Positions 27,704 through 38,256 are shown, counted from the first letter of the stretch. The stretch is DNA of 64,000 nt from Candidatus Bipolaricaulota bacterium (GCA_014360995.1 JACIWL010000002.1:33308-97307); one strand, 5' to 3'. The notes: a model not told the origin generated them from the sequence alone. Numbers and translations are program-made.

Positions 27704-29175
27704 TGCGAAAGTTTTGTTTTGCGGTTGTTCTATTGGGCTTTTCGGGCTTTGGGAGTGAGCTGATCCTTGCCGTCTCCACCGAGCCGCCTTCGTTGGACCC
27801 CACCACCAACGCCGCAGCGGTGATCCGCCTCCTTCTCCAAAACAATCTCTACGAAACCCTCGTCCGCGTGGACGAAAGGGGAACAATCTGCCCCCTTCTT
27901 GCCCGTTCCTGGTCCATCTCTGAGGACGGAAAAACGCTCACTTTTTATCTCCAAGAGGGCGTTCTTTTCCACTCCGGCGAGCCCTGCGACGCCTGGGCCA
28001 TTCGGCGAAGCTTCCTTCGCGCCATGGATCCTGCCCGGGGCCACGTCCACCCTGAATACTTCCAAGATATCGAGGAGATCGAGGTGGTCGACCCCCTCAC
28101 CGTGCGTTTTGTCCTGAAAAACCCGGACGCCTCATTTCTCACCCTTCTTGCCCTGGGGGATAGCGTGATCGTCCCCGACCACGACGACTTGGCCCAAAAC
28201 CCCATCGGCACTGGGCCCTTTAGGTTCGCGCGCTGGGAGCGGGGTTACGCCCTTAGGCTTATGCGAAACCCCGACTATTGGGACCCCGCGCGCCCAAAAC
28301 TCTCCGCAGTGACCTTTAGGTTCATCGCCGACCCCGTGGCCCAGGTGGCGGCCCTGCGCGCCGGCGATGTGGATGTGCTCGTGGAGGTGACCCCGGAGAT
28401 CGCCGCCTCCCTCCGCAACGATCCTGCATTCACCGTGATATCCGGCCCTCAGGAGCTTGTGCAAATCATCGCCATAAACAAGACCAGGACGCCTTTTTCC
28501 GACCTTTTGGTGCGCCAGGCATTGGCCCTGGCGGTGGACCGGGCCCAGCTTATTGAGCTTGTGGCCATGGGCTTTTCCTCGCCGGTGGGAAGCCATCTTG
28601 CCCCCGGCTCCCTTTACTACGCAGACATGACCTGGATTTATCCCCATGACCAGGCCAAGGCCCGCGAGCTTCTTGCTCAGGCCGGCTATCCGCAAGGATT
28701 CAACGCCACCTTAACCCTTCCCGCTAACTACCCGTTTCACGTGCGCACGGGCGAGGTCTTGGCCGCCCAGCTCGCGCAAGTGGGGATCCGCCTGAACCTC
28801 GAGCTTGTGGATTGGCCCACTTGGCTCGACCGCGTTTATGCCCAAGGGGATTTCGATCTCACCGTGATCGGCCATGTGGGGCGGGTAGACCCGGCCCTGA
28901 CTCTTATCTTCTACGGTCCGGATCGCCCCGATTATTATTTCCGCCGCGACTGGGAAAACCCGGAGCTGAACGAACTCCTCAGGCGTGGAGCCCTAATTTC
29001 TACCCCGGAAATCCGCCAAAGCATCTACACCGTGGCCCAGTACATCATCGCTCGGGAAGTGGTGAACGTTTTCCTTCAGGCACCCCACCGCATCCTCGTT
29101 CATCGGCGGAATGTGAGCGGCCTTAAGGTGTGCTCGCTTTACGTCCTCGATCTCTCGGAGGTCGCAAAAGGATGA
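27703..29175 (+). CDS. ABC transporter substrate-binding protein, family 5
   Basis: STEPPSLDPTTNAAAVIRLLLQNNLYETLVRVDERGTICPLLARSWSISEDGKTLTFYLQEGVLFHSGEP. Confidence 0.92.
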   Translation: MRKFCFAVVLLGFSGFGSELILAVSTEPPSLDPTTNAAAVIRLLLQNNLYETLVRVDERGTICPLLARSWSISEDGKTLTFYLQEGVLFHSGEPCDAWAIRRSFLRAMDPARGHVHPEYFQDIEEIEVVDPLTVRFVLKNPDASFLTLLALGDSVIVPDHDDLAQNPIGTGPFRFARWERGYALRLMRNPDYWDPARPKLSAVTFRFIADPVAQVAALRAGDVDVLVEVTPEIAASLRNDPAFTVISGPQELVQIIAINKTRTPFSDLLVRQALALAVDRAQLIELVAMGFSSPVGSHLAPGSLYYADMTWIYPHDQAKARELLAQAGYPQGFNATLTLPANYPFHVRTGEVLAAQLAQVGIRLNLELVDWPTWLDRVYAQGDFDLTVIGHVGRVDPALTLIFYGPDRPDYYFRRDWENPELNELLRRGALISTPEIRQSIYTVAQYIIAREVVNVFLQAPHRILVHRRNVSGLKVCSLYVLDLSEVAKG

Positions 29176-29971
29176 ACGCCCGAAGCTGGGGGTCGAGGTA
29201 ATCATGGAGAAAGTCTCCGAGGATATTGAGGCCTAGCACAGCGGAGATCAAAAACAACGCGGGAAAAACCGCGGGCCAGGGGGATTGAAAAAGGTAGCCC
29301 TGGGCCTCCCAAAGCATCCTTCCCCAGGAGGGTTCCGGCGGCTGGACCCCAAGCCCAAGGTAGGAAAGGGAGGCCTCGGCCAGAAGGGCCGTGCTCAGGC
29401 TCGCGGTGGTCTGCACAAGGAGGGCCGAGGCCAGGTTGGGAAGGATGTGGCGAAGGAGGACCCGTGTTGTGCTTGCTCCTGCGGCCCTGGCCGCGACCAC
29501 GAACTCCCGTTCCTTCAGGGTTAAAACCCCGGCATGGGTGAGCCGGGCAAAGTAAGGGAGGTTGAAAAGGGCCAAGGCCAGGGCCACCCCGGGAAGGCCC
29601 CGCCCCAAAAGGACAGCCAAAAGGAGGGCGAGAAGGACGGGGGGGAAGGCCAAAACGGCGTCGAACAGGCGCAAAAGACCCTCGGCGAGGATTTCCCCGC
29701 CAAGACCGGCGATGCCCCCCAGCACCGTGCCCAAAAGGCCGCCAGCGGCCACGCTCAGAAAAGCGATGGTCCAGCTGGCACGGCCGCCGGCCATCACCCG
29801 GGAGAGAAGGTCCCGGCCAAGCCAGTCCGTCCCCATGGGATGGGCCAGGGAAGGGGAAAGAAAAGGCCGGGCCACAAGGGCCGTGGGCTCCCAGGGCAAC
29901 CAAAAAACCCCGATTAAGACGGGGATAAATCCAAGCCCCCAAAAAACAAGGCCCCAAAAAAGGCGGGTCAT
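29123..29971 (-). CDS. ABC transporter permease (DppC/OppC-like)
   Basis: HPMGTDWLGRDLLSRVMAGGRASWTIAFLSV; VVAARAAGASTTRVLLRHILPNLASALLVQTT; start at internal ATG 29971. Confidence 0.9.
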   Translation of the reverse strand: MTRLFWGLVFWGLGFIPVLIGVFWLPWEPTALVARPFLSPSLAHPMGTDWLGRDLLSRVMAGGRASWTIAFLSVAAGGLLGTVLGGIAGLGGEILAEGLLRLFDAVLAFPPVLLALLLAVLLGRGLPGVALALALFNLPYFARLTHAGVLTLKEREFVVAARAAGASTTRVLLRHILPNLASALLVQTTASLSTALLAEASLSYLGLGVQPPEPSWGRMLWEAQGYLFQSPWPAVFPALFLISAVLGLNILGDFLHDYLDPQLRAFILLRPPRDRGRKASTP

Positions 29972-30909
29972 CGGAGGCGGATCCGCGGGTCCAAGAGGGC
30001 GTAGAGGAGGTCGGCAAAAGTGCTTGTGGCAACCACAGCGGCCACGGTCACCAGGGAAATGCCAAGGAGGAGGGGGATGTCCCGGCCAAAGGCCGCCTCC
30101 AGGGCCAACTTTCCTAAGCCCGGCAGGGAAAAGACCTGCTCCACCACCAACGCCCCTCCCAAGAGCCGGCCGAAGGTGAGGCCTAGGGCAGCAACGCACG
30201 GGATTAGTCCGTTTCGTAAAACGTGCCCAAAAAGAACGCGCCTTTCATCTAGGCCTTTGGCCCGGGCCGTGCGCACAAAGTCCTGAAAAAGGAGGTCGGC
30301 CAAGGTGGCCCGGGAAAGGCGGGCAAAATACGCGGCCCGCGGAAGCCCCAGGGCGAAAAGGGGGAGCACAAGATGCACGAAAGCCCGCGTCTCGCCCCAT
30401 CCCGGAAACCCTCCAGAGGGAAAAAAACGTAGCCGCACGGAAAAAATCCCGATGAGGGCTATTCCGAGCCAAAACTCCGGGACAGCCAAAAAGAAGGCCG
30501 TCCCCCCGCTCAAAAGGAGGTCCGGAAATCTCCCAAACCTAGCGGAAGAAAAAAGTCCAAGGGCTAGGCCCAGGGCAAAAGAAAAGAGGGCCACAAGGAG
30601 AGCGAGGGGCAAAGTAAGGCTCAGTCCGCGGAGGATGAGCTCGGAAACGGGAACACCGGGATAGCGCCAGGATTGGCCCAAGTCCCCCCGCAGGGCGAGG
30701 AAAAGCCAGCGGGCGAAGCGCGCCGGCCAGGGAAGATCTAGTCCCAGGGCCCTCTTCGCTGCCTCATAGCGTTCCGGAGTGGCCTCGGGCCCGACCATGA
30801 GCCTGGCCGCGTCGCCAGGGAGGGCGGTGAGGGCCAAAGAAACGGCCATGGCCACCACCAGGACCGTGGCGACCATGGCCGCCAAACGGGAAAGAAGGAA
30901 GCGCAGCAC
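29968..30909 (-). CDS. ABC transporter permease (DppB/OppB-like)
   Basis: DFVRTARAKGLDERRVLFGHVLRNGLIP; DLLYALLDPRIRL. Confidence 0.9.
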   Translation of the reverse strand: MLRFLLSRLAAMVATVLVVAMAVSLALTALPGDAARLMVGPEATPERYEAAKRALGLDLPWPARFARWLFLALRGDLGQSWRYPGVPVSELILRGLSLTLPLALLVALFSFALGLALGLFSSARFGRFPDLLLSGGTAFFLAVPEFWLGIALIGIFSVRLRFFPSGGFPGWGETRAFVHLVLPLFALGLPRAAYFARLSRATLADLLFQDFVRTARAKGLDERRVLFGHVLRNGLIPCVAALGLTFGRLLGGALVVEQVFSLPGLGKLALEAAFGRDIPLLLGISLVTVAAVVATSTFADLLYALLDPRIRLR

Positions 30910-30922
30910 ATCAAGGGGAGCC

Positions 30923-33652
30923 TCAGTCCCCAGCCACCTCCGCTTTGCCCTCCTTTAGCGCGGCTTGGGCTGCGGCCAGCCGGGCCACGGGGATCCGCCA
31001 GGGCGACGCGGACACGTAATCGAGACCGATCTCATGACAGAAATGCACGGAGCGGGATTCCCCGCCGTGCTCGCCGCAGATCCCCACGGAAAGATCCGGC
31101 CTGGTCCGGCGCCCCTTCTCCACGGCGATGCGCATTAGCTCCCCTACCCCGGTCCGATCCAGGGTCTCGAACGGGTCCTCGGGGAGGATCCGCCGCTCCA
31201 GATACTCCCGAATGAATTTGCCCGCGTCATCCCGGGAGAACCCGAACGTCATCTGGGTGAGGTCGTTCGTGCCAAAGGAGAAGAACTCCGCCTCGCGGGC
31301 GATCTCGTCGGCGGTGATGGCCGCCCGGGGCACCTCCACCATCGTCCCCACTTTATAGTGGATCTCCACGCCCTCCTCGGCCATGACCCGCTTGGCGATC
31401 TCCGTCACCCGCTCGCGCATGACCCGCATCTCGTTCACGTGGCCCACGAGGGGGATCATCACCTCGGGCTTGGGATTGAGCCCTTCCTTCTTGAGCTTCG
31501 CCGCGGCCCGGAAAATGGCCTCCACCTGCATGTCGTAGATATCGGGGTGGGTGATGCCCAGCCGCACGCCGCGGTGCCCAAGCATGGGGTTGAACTCCTG
31601 CAGGGACTCAATGTACGCCCGCAGCTCCTCGAACTTCATGCCCAGTCTCTCGGCGAGGGCGCGGATGTCCTTCTCCTCCCGGGGGAGGAACTCGTGCATG
31701 GGAGGGTCAAGGAGGCGGATGATCACGGGTTTTCCGTCCATGACCCTGAGGATGCCCTCGAAGTCCTGGATCTGCATCTGCTGGAGGGCAGCGAGGGCGC
31801 GCCGGCGCGTCTCGGGGCTAGGGGCGACAAGGGCCTCCTGCATATAAGGGATGCGGTCCTCGGCGAAGAACATGTGCTCTGTACGGCAAAGTCCAATCCC
31901 TTCAGCGCCGAAGGCGAGGGCGACCGCTGCCTGATCGGGCTGATCAGCGTTGGCGCGCACGCCAAGCCGCCGGCGAGCATCCACCCAGCGCATGAGCTTG
32001 GCGAAAAGCTGATAAATCGGGGCCTCCTCAGGGCGGAGGGTCTTGGTGATGAGGACCTGCACCACCTCGCTTGGCTGGGTTGGGATTTTCCCAAGGAGCA
32101 CCTCCCCAGTCGTCCCGTCGATGGAAAGCCAATCTCCCTCGTGCAGCACCTCTCCGGCCACGCGGAGCTCGCGCTTCTGGTAGTCGATGTGGAGGGCCTC
32201 GCAGCCCACCACAGCCACCTTCCCAATCTGGCGGGCCACCACCGCGGCGTGGGAGGTGAGGCCGCCCCGAGCGGTGAGGATCCCCTGAGCGGCGGCCATG
32301 CCGCGGATGTCGTCGGGCGAGGTCTCATGCCGCACGAGGATCACCGGGCCCTCTTTGGCCATCTCCTCGGCCCGCTGGGCGGAGAGGGCGATGCGTCCCG
32401 AGGCCGCCCCTGGCCCAGCAGCCAGGCCCCTGGCCAAAACCTTGGCCCGCGCCTTGGCCCGCGGATCGAAAACGGGCTGGAGAAGCTGGGAAAGCTGCTC
32501 CGCCGGATCGATGCGCAGGATGGCCTCGTCCTCGGTGATCAGGCCCTCCTCGGCCATCTCCACGGCGATCCTAACTGCGGCAAACCCCGTGCGCTTTCCA
32601 GAGCGGGTCTGAAGGATGTAGAGCTTGCCCTCCTCGATGGTGAACTCCACGTCCTGCATGTCCCGGTAGTGCCGCTCGAGGATCTCCCGGATACGGAGAA
32701 GCTCCTGGTAGACCTCGGGCATGGCCTCTTCCAGGGAGATTTGTGTGGGATCGGTCTTCGCTGCCTTGGAGATGGGGTTGGGTGTGCGGATCCCCGCCAC
32801 CACGTCCTCGCCCTGGGCGTTGAGGAGGAACTCCCCGTAGAGGCGGTTTTCCCCGGTGGCCGGATCGCGGGTGAAGCAAACCCCGGTTCCCGAGCGGTTT
32901 CCGAGGTTCCCGAACACCATGGCCTGCACGTTCACCGCGGTGCCCATCTCCTCGGGGATGCGGTACATGCGGCGATAAACCCGGGCCCGCTCGTTCATCC
33001 AGGAGCGCACCACCGCCTCGATCGCCCCCCAAAGCTGCTCCCAAGGATCCTGGGGGAATTCCTTCCCAGCTTTTTTGATGATCCCTTTGTAGCGCTTCAC
33101 AAGCTCGCGGAAGTCTTCGGCGGTGAGGTCCAGATCGGAAGAGGCACCCCGCTCGCGCTTTAGCTCCTCCATGGCTTCCCCAAACGGATCCACCTCGTCC
33201 TTGATGCCCAAAACCACCGAGCCATACATGGAAAGGAGGCGGCGGTAGGCGTCGTAGGCGAAGCGGGGGGAGGTGCGGGCGGCCAGGCCCTCCACGGCCC
33301 GGTCGGTGAGGCCCAAGTTGAGGATGGTGTCCATCATCCCGGGCATGGAGACCGGGGCGCCCGAGCGCACGGAAACAAGGAGGGGGTTCTCCGGGTCCCC
33401 GAATTTTCGGCCCGTGGCCTCCTCCAGGAATTTCATGCCCTCCTGAACTTGTTCCAAAAGGCCCTCGGGGTATTTCCCCCCGTTTTTGTAGTAGTAACGG
33501 CAGACCTCGGTGGTGATGGTGAAGCCAGGGGGAACGGGGATGCCCAAGGCCGCCATCTCCGCGAGGTTCGCGCCCTTGCCCCCAAGGAGGTCCTTCATCT
33601 TCGCGCTTCCCTCGGTTTTTCCTGCGCCAAACAAGTAAACGTACTTCGCCAT
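30923..33652 (-). CDS. ppdK: Pyruvate, phosphate dikinase
   Basis: YVYLFGAGKTEGSAKMKDLLGGKGANLAEMAALGIPVPPGFTI; GILTARGGLTSHAAVVARQIGKVAVVGCEAL; GEHGGE. Confidence 0.96.
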   Translation of the reverse strand: MAKYVYLFGAGKTEGSAKMKDLLGGKGANLAEMAALGIPVPPGFTITTEVCRYYYKNGGKYPEGLLEQVQEGMKFLEEATGRKFGDPENPLLVSVRSGAPVSMPGMMDTILNLGLTDRAVEGLAARTSPRFAYDAYRRLLSMYGSVVLGIKDEVDPFGEAMEELKRERGASSDLDLTAEDFRELVKRYKGIIKKAGKEFPQDPWEQLWGAIEAVVRSWMNERARVYRRMYRIPEEMGTAVNVQAMVFGNLGNRSGTGVCFTRDPATGENRLYGEFLLNAQGEDVVAGIRTPNPISKAAKTDPTQISLEEAMPEVYQELLRIREILERHYRDMQDVEFTIEEGKLYILQTRSGKRTGFAAVRIAVEMAEEGLITEDEAILRIDPAEQLSQLLQPVFDPRAKARAKVLARGLAAGPGAASGRIALSAQRAEEMAKEGPVILVRHETSPDDIRGMAAAQGILTARGGLTSHAAVVARQIGKVAVVGCEALHIDYQKRELRVAGEVLHEGDWLSIDGTTGEVLLGKIPTQPSEVVQVLITKTLRPEEAPIYQLFAKLMRWVDARRRLGVRANADQPDQAAVALAFGAEGIGLCRTEHMFFAEDRIPYMQEALVAPSPETRRRALAALQQMQIQDFEGILRVMDGKPVIIRLLDPPMHEFLPREEKDIRALAERLGMKFEELRAYIESLQEFNPMLGHRGVRLGITHPDIYDMQVEAIFRAAAKLKKEGLNPKPEVMIPLVGHVNEMRVMRERVTEIAKRVMAEEGVEIHYKVGTMVEVPRAAITADEIAREAEFFSFGTNDLTQMTFGFSRDDAGKFIREYLERRILPEDPFETLDRTGVGELMRIAVEKGRRTRPDLSVGICGEHGGESRSVHFCHEIGLDYVSASPWRIPVARLAAAQAALKEGKAEVAGD

Positions 33653-33654
33653 CT

Positions 33655-34560
33655 TCACCCCCTAAGAAGGGCCCGGGCGAACTCCTCGGCGCGGAAGGGA
33701 GCTAAATCGTCCAGCCCTTTTCCCACCCCCACCCAGAGGATGGGAAGTCCCAGGGCCCTCACCACCGGGAGGACCGCGCCGCCCCGGGCCGTGCCATCGA
33801 GTTTCGCCACCACAACCCCGGTGAGCTCCACCGCCTCATGGAAGAGCTGGGCCTGGGAAATGGCGTTTTGGCCCACGGTGGCGTCCACTACAAGGATCCG
33901 CTCATCCGGCGGCCGCCCCAAAACCTTTTCCACGACGCGCCTAATTTTTTTGAGCTCCTCCATAAGCGGTATTTTTGTTTGGAGTCGCCCAGCCGTATCA
34001 ACCAAAACTACATCATAGCCGACGGAGCGGGCGTGCACCAGGGCATCATGGACCACCGCGCCCGGATCCGCCCCCGGCTTTTGGGCCACCACCTCTATCC
34101 CCACGCTTTCCCCAAGCTCGCGGAGCTGGTCGATGGCCGCGGCCCGAAACGTGTCCGCCGCCACAAGAAGCGGCTTTTTCCCTTGATCCCTCAGCCATTT
34201 CCCCACCTTGGCCACCGTGGTGGTCTTTCCCGACCCGTTCACCCCCACAAAAAGGAGCACGGAAAGGGAAGACGAGAGGGAAAAATCTCGTTCCGCTCCC
34301 TTGAGCTCGGCCACGATGATTTCTTCCACCGCTTTCAAAAGTTCTTCCCAGCTACAGCGGCCAGGAAGTTTCTTTTCCACCAAGGCTACGATCCTTTTCG
34401 TTTCTTCTAAGCCCACATCCGCGGAAAGAAGGGCTTCCTCCAGCCGCTCTAAAAGCTCCGCCGTTTTTTGCCCCTGGAAGACGGTGCTCAGGGGGCCAAG
34501 AAGACCCTCCCTGGTGCGGGAGAGTCCAGCGCGCAGGCGCTCCCAAAATCCCTCGGCCAT
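33655..34560 (-). CDS. ftsY: Signal recognition particle receptor FtsY
   Basis: [55 protein letters not shown]. Confidence 0.96.
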   Translation of the reverse strand: MAEGFWERLRAGLSRTREGLLGPLSTVFQGQKTAELLERLEEALLSADVGLEETKRIVALVEKKLPGRCSWEELLKAVEEIIVAELKGAERDFSLSSSLSVLLFVGVNGSGKTTTVAKVGKWLRDQGKKPLLVAADTFRAAAIDQLRELGESVGIEVVAQKPGADPGAVVHDALVHARSVGYDVVLVDTAGRLQTKIPLMEELKKIRRVVEKVLGRPPDERILVVDATVGQNAISQAQLFHEAVELTGVVVAKLDGTARGGAVLPVVRALGLPILWVGVGKGLDDLAPFRAEEFARALLRG

Positions 34561-36197
34561 TACATCTCCTCGGGCGCGTTCACCCCAAGAATGGAAAGGC
34601 CTCGGAAGAGGACGAGCTTGACCCCAGCAAGAAGGGCCAGACGCGCCGGCGTGGCCGGCCCTTGCCCAAGAATGCGCACCCGCGCGTAATAGGGATGGAA
34701 AATCCCGGCCAAATTCTCCAGGTATTCGCAGAGGAGATGGGGGGCAAACTCCCGGGCCGCCAATCGCACCACGTCCGGAAAACGGTCGAGCTCCGCGATC
34801 ATCCTCAATTCCTCCGGCTCCTTGAGGGGGGAGAGGTCCACGGATAGGAAATCCTCCGGGAGCTCCCCCCGGGCCTGGGCCTCCCGGAAAACGGAGGCAA
34901 TGCGGGTGTGGGCATATTGCACGTAGTACACGGGATTCTCTAGGCTCTGCTTTTTGGCGAGCTCAAAGTCGAAGACGAGATGGCTTTCGGGCTTGCGCAT
35001 GACCATGAAGTAGCGGGTGGCATCGCGGCCCACTTCATCCACGAGGTCTTTGAGGCGGAGGAACCGGCCGGCCCGGGTGGACATCTTCTCGATCCCCTCC
35101 ACGCCTTTCAGGGTTACAAACTGGTGTAGGCAGTAACTGAGAAAACCCTCAGGAAAGCCCAGGAGGCGGAGGGCGAGTTTTACCTGCTGTTGCTCCTCAA
35201 TGTGGTCAGCGCCCTGGACGTCCACTACCCAGTCGAAGCCCCGCCGGAATTTGTCGAGGTGGTAGGCGATGTCCACCATGAGGTAGGTGGGAGTGCCGTC
35301 GGAGCGGATGAGCACGGGGTCCCGCCCAAGGCCATGAACTTTCGCGGAAAGCCAGATCGCCCCGTCCTTTTCGTACACGGCTTTGCGCTCGCGCAGAAGG
35401 CGGAGGACTTCGTCCACAAGGCCCTTCCGTATGATTTCTCCCTCCCTGGTCCAGACGTCGAATCGAACACCGATAGCTTCAAGATCCTCCTCGATGAGAC
35501 GGAGCATTCTCGGCACGACTTCCGCGCGGAAGACCGCTTTGGCCTCGGCGTTCCATTCCGGATAGGCATTTCCGAACTTTTCGGCGAGCTCTTGGCCAAT
35601 GGGGATGAGGTAGTCGCCGTGGTAGCCCCCTTCGGGGATGGGCTGGGGATCGCCCAGGGCCTGGCGGTACCGGGCCCAAAGGGACTGGGCCAACAGCTCG
35701 ATCTGGCGTCCCTCGTCGTTGAGGTAGTACTCGCGGGTCACCTGCCAACCTAGTTCCGAAAAGAGGTTGGCCAAGACGTCGCCCAGCGCGGCCTGCCGGC
35801 CATGCCCGATGGTGAGAGGCCCGGTGGGGTTGGAGGAGACGAATTCCACCTGCAGTTTTTTCCCCCGGCCTTCCTCCCCTTTTCCGTAGGCTAGGCCATC
35901 CCGGAGAATCTCCCGCAAGATGCTGTGCTGGACCTCCGGTCGCAGGAAGAAGTTCAAAAAGCCCTGGACGGCTTGAACCTGGGAGAAGGCCGGGTGGGAA
36001 GAAAGCTCCCGGGCCAGGTCCTGAGCGATGGTTTGGGGAGGCCGCCGGGCTTCTTGGGCCAAAAGAAAAGCCACCCTGCTTGTGAGATCCCCGAACTCCG
36101 GCCGCGGCGGCCGCTCTACGGGGATCTCAGGGGGTGAGAGGCCCAGGCGGTCCAGGACTGCGCTAATAGAACCCTGGACCAGCGCCTCTAACCGCAT
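34560..36197 (-). CDS. argS: Arginyl-tRNA synthetase
   Basis: VEFVSSNPTGPLTIGHGRQAALGDVLANLFSELGWQVTREYYLND; MSTRAGRFLRLKDLVDEVG. Confidence 0.96.
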   Translation of the reverse strand: MRLEALVQGSISAVLDRLGLSPPEIPVERPPRPEFGDLTSRVAFLLAQEARRPPQTIAQDLARELSSHPAFSQVQAVQGFLNFFLRPEVQHSILREILRDGLAYGKGEEGRGKKLQVEFVSSNPTGPLTIGHGRQAALGDVLANLFSELGWQVTREYYLNDEGRQIELLAQSLWARYRQALGDPQPIPEGGYHGDYLIPIGQELAEKFGNAYPEWNAEAKAVFRAEVVPRMLRLIEEDLEAIGVRFDVWTREGEIIRKGLVDEVLRLLRERKAVYEKDGAIWLSAKVHGLGRDPVLIRSDGTPTYLMVDIAYHLDKFRRGFDWVVDVQGADHIEEQQQVKLALRLLGFPEGFLSYCLHQFVTLKGVEGIEKMSTRAGRFLRLKDLVDEVGRDATRYFMVMRKPESHLVFDFELAKKQSLENPVYYVQYAHTRIASVFREAQARGELPEDFLSVDLSPLKEPEELRMIAELDRFPDVVRLAAREFAPHLLCEYLENLAGIFHPYYARVRILGQGPATPARLALLAGVKLVLFRGLSILGVNAPEEM

Positions 36198-36458
36198 TTA
36201 TTTTTCGATCACGAAGCGGATGCCGGTTTTGATCTCTCCTCCGATCTCCACGTCGATGAACCCTGGGGTGACTTTTATCTCCGCCTCGCCCTCCCTCTCC
36301 ACCAAGCGACGGGCGATGGCGATGGCTTTTACCGCCTGGTTGACGGCGCCGGCCCCGATGGCATGGGCCTCGACGATCCCGTCCTCCTCCAACGCCCCGG
36401 CAATGGCCCCCGCTACCGCCTTGGGATTGGAAGTAGCCGCGACCTTGAGGATCTGCAT
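36198..36458 (-). CDS. spoVS: Stage V sporulation protein S (SpoVS)
   Basis: MQILKVAATSNPKAVAGAIAGALEEDGIVEAHAIGAGAVNQAVKAIAIARRLVEREG. Confidence 0.93.
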   Translation of the reverse strand: MQILKVAATSNPKAVAGAIAGALEEDGIVEAHAIGAGAVNQAVKAIAIARRLVEREGEAEIKVTPGFIDVEIGGEIKTGIRFVIEK

Positions 36459-36722
36459 GCTTGCCTCCTTTTTGGCGAAGGACTTTGCGTAGCAGGCATT
36501 CTAGCCAGGACCGGAGGGTGTGGCAACAGGCGGGGGATGTGCGAGGACCTGACACCCCACCCTTATGCAGTGCCCCCGCGACGGGGCCGCCATCCAAAAC
36601 CCGGAAGGCCACCCGGCCAGGGCCGCCCTCATGGCTCTGTGGAAGGTCTGCAGGTGCGTCGCGGCTTGCAAAAAGCCCGGCTTCTTTTCAGGTCCTTTGC
36701 CGAAGTCAAAGGACGGCATAAA

Positions 36723-37286
36723 ATGAGATCGCGCATGTCATCTATAATTGAGTTATTTGTCGCCTTTGCTAAAGTGGGGCTATTCATGTTTGGCGGGGGC
36801 TATGTAGGCATTGCCCTGATGCATAAAGAAGTTGTGGAGATCCACAGCTGGCTTTCCGAGGAAGAATTCGTTGAAATCATCGGGATCGCTGAAAGCACTC
36901 CAGGGCCGGTTGCCATAAATACCGCCACCTACGTGGGCTACAAGGTTGCCGGGTTGGCTGGCTCCGTAGCAGCCACCTTGGGGGTGGTCCTCCCGGCTTT
37001 CCTCGTCATCTTGCTTATCGCCGCCAGCCTTTCCCGATATCTGAATAGCCCCTTAGCGAAAACTGTTTTTCGGGGCATCAACGCCGCCGTGGTGGCTCTA
37101 ATTTTTGTGGCGCTTCTCAAAATCGGACGGGCTGTTTTGTTCAAGGACTGGGGAATCGACCTCGTTTCCCTTGGTATCTTTGGCCTGGCCCTTGTGGTAG
37201 TGCTGCTTCTCAAACAGCATCCGATTGTGGCCATCCTTGCTTCGGCCGGTCTGAGCGTTGCCCTTCACCTTCTCTTCAAAATCTGA
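36723..37286 (+). CDS. Chromate transporter, single half-domain
   Basis: LFVAFAKVGLFMFGGGYVGIALMHKEVVE...EIIGIAESTPGPVAINTATYVGYKVAG. Confidence 0.9.
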   Translation: MRSRMSSIIELFVAFAKVGLFMFGGGYVGIALMHKEVVEIHSWLSEEEFVEIIGIAESTPGPVAINTATYVGYKVAGLAGSVAATLGVVLPAFLVILLIAASLSRYLNSPLAKTVFRGINAAVVALIFVALLKIGRAVLFKDWGIDLVSLGIFGLALVVVLLLKQHPIVAILASAGLSVALHLLFKI

Positions 37287-37522
37287 CCTAAACCTCTTGG
37301 AGGAAGCCAATGGGCCCCACATGCGTCGGGGTCAAGTCTTGAATTTTTGTGTTCCCGCACTTGGCTCCGGCTTTTTGAGAGGCCATGCGCCTGGTTTGCG
37401 AGCGCAAGAAAAATCCTGAGCAGCTATGGGCGGCCGCAAACCCAATGGAAGATCCCCAAAGCCTAGATGCGGCCCCAAAGGGTCCAACATGATCAACATG
37501 AGGTGCACCAGTCGCGCCCGGG

Positions 37523-37528
37523 TATAAT
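37523..37528 (+). promoter_or_regulatory. Candidate -10 box TATAAT for lamin-tail gene
   Basis: cccgggTATAATgacaccaaGGAGGtaaaaagATG. Confidence 0.5.
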
Positions 37529-37548
37529 GACACCAAGGAGGTAAAAAG

Positions 37549-38256
37549 ATGAGGAAGAGCTGGAGGAAATTGGCAAGGGGCCTTTTTATTGGATTCCTTT
37601 TCAGTGTTTTGGGCTTCATGGCCTTTTCCCAAGAGAAACCCGTTGTGATCATCAACGAATTTGGGCAGGGGAAAGGCGGAAATGGCGAGTGGATTGAGCT
37701 CCTTGTCCTTGGCACTGGGCCGAAAACTACCGTGGACATGCGGGGCTTTGTCCTCCGGGACCGCCAAGGCGATGCCCGAGGCGGAGTTTTTATCACCTTC
37801 TCTCAAAGCGATGTCTGGGCGGCCATCCCGGCTGGGACGTTGATCGTGATCTACAACCACAACGACAAAGAAAACCTCCCCGAGCATTTCCCCGAAGACG
37901 ATTTTGATTTCAGCGACTTTGTGGTGGTCCTTCCTGCCAACGCAGAAGGCCTTTTCATCACCTCCCGCTGGGAGGGCCTGGCCAACGCCGGGGACATCAT
38001 CATCCTCCTTGATGCCCAGGGCGAGGTCGTCCATAGCCTTTCCTATGGAAACGTGCCCGAGGTGGAGCGCCGGCCCCTCCACTTGAGCGCTGTGGAGCGG
38101 GCGCGGGCAGCCTTCTATGTGGGAGCCACCCAGGGAGGGGTGGACGATCCAGAGAACTGGCAGGTGGGGCCCGACGCCTCGGGAAGCTCCACCCCAGGGT
38201 TCCCCAACACCGAGGCCCAAGACGCGTGGATTGAAGCGCTGCGCATGGGGCAGTAA
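37549..38256 (+). CDS. Secreted lamin-tail domain (LTD) protein
   Basis: Signal peptide then VVIINEFGQGKGGNGEWIELLVLGTGPKTTVDMRGFVLRDRQGDARGGVFITF. Confidence 0.7.
   Translation: MRKSWRKLARGLFIGFLFSVLGFMAFSQEKPVVIINEFGQGKGGNGEWIELLVLGTGPKTTVDMRGFVLRDRQGDARGGVFITFSQSDVWAAIPAGTLIVIYNHNDKENLPEHFPEDDFDFSDFVVVLPANAEGLFITSRWEGLANAGDIIILLDAQGEVVHSLSYGNVPEVERRPLHLSAVERARAAFYVGATQGGVDDPENWQVGPDASGSSTPGFPNTEAQDAWIEALRMGQ

Noticed and set aside
31358-33163. 601-aa plus-strand ORF antisense to ppdK
   Set aside because: Antisense shadow of PPDK with histidine/leucine-rich composition and no motifs.
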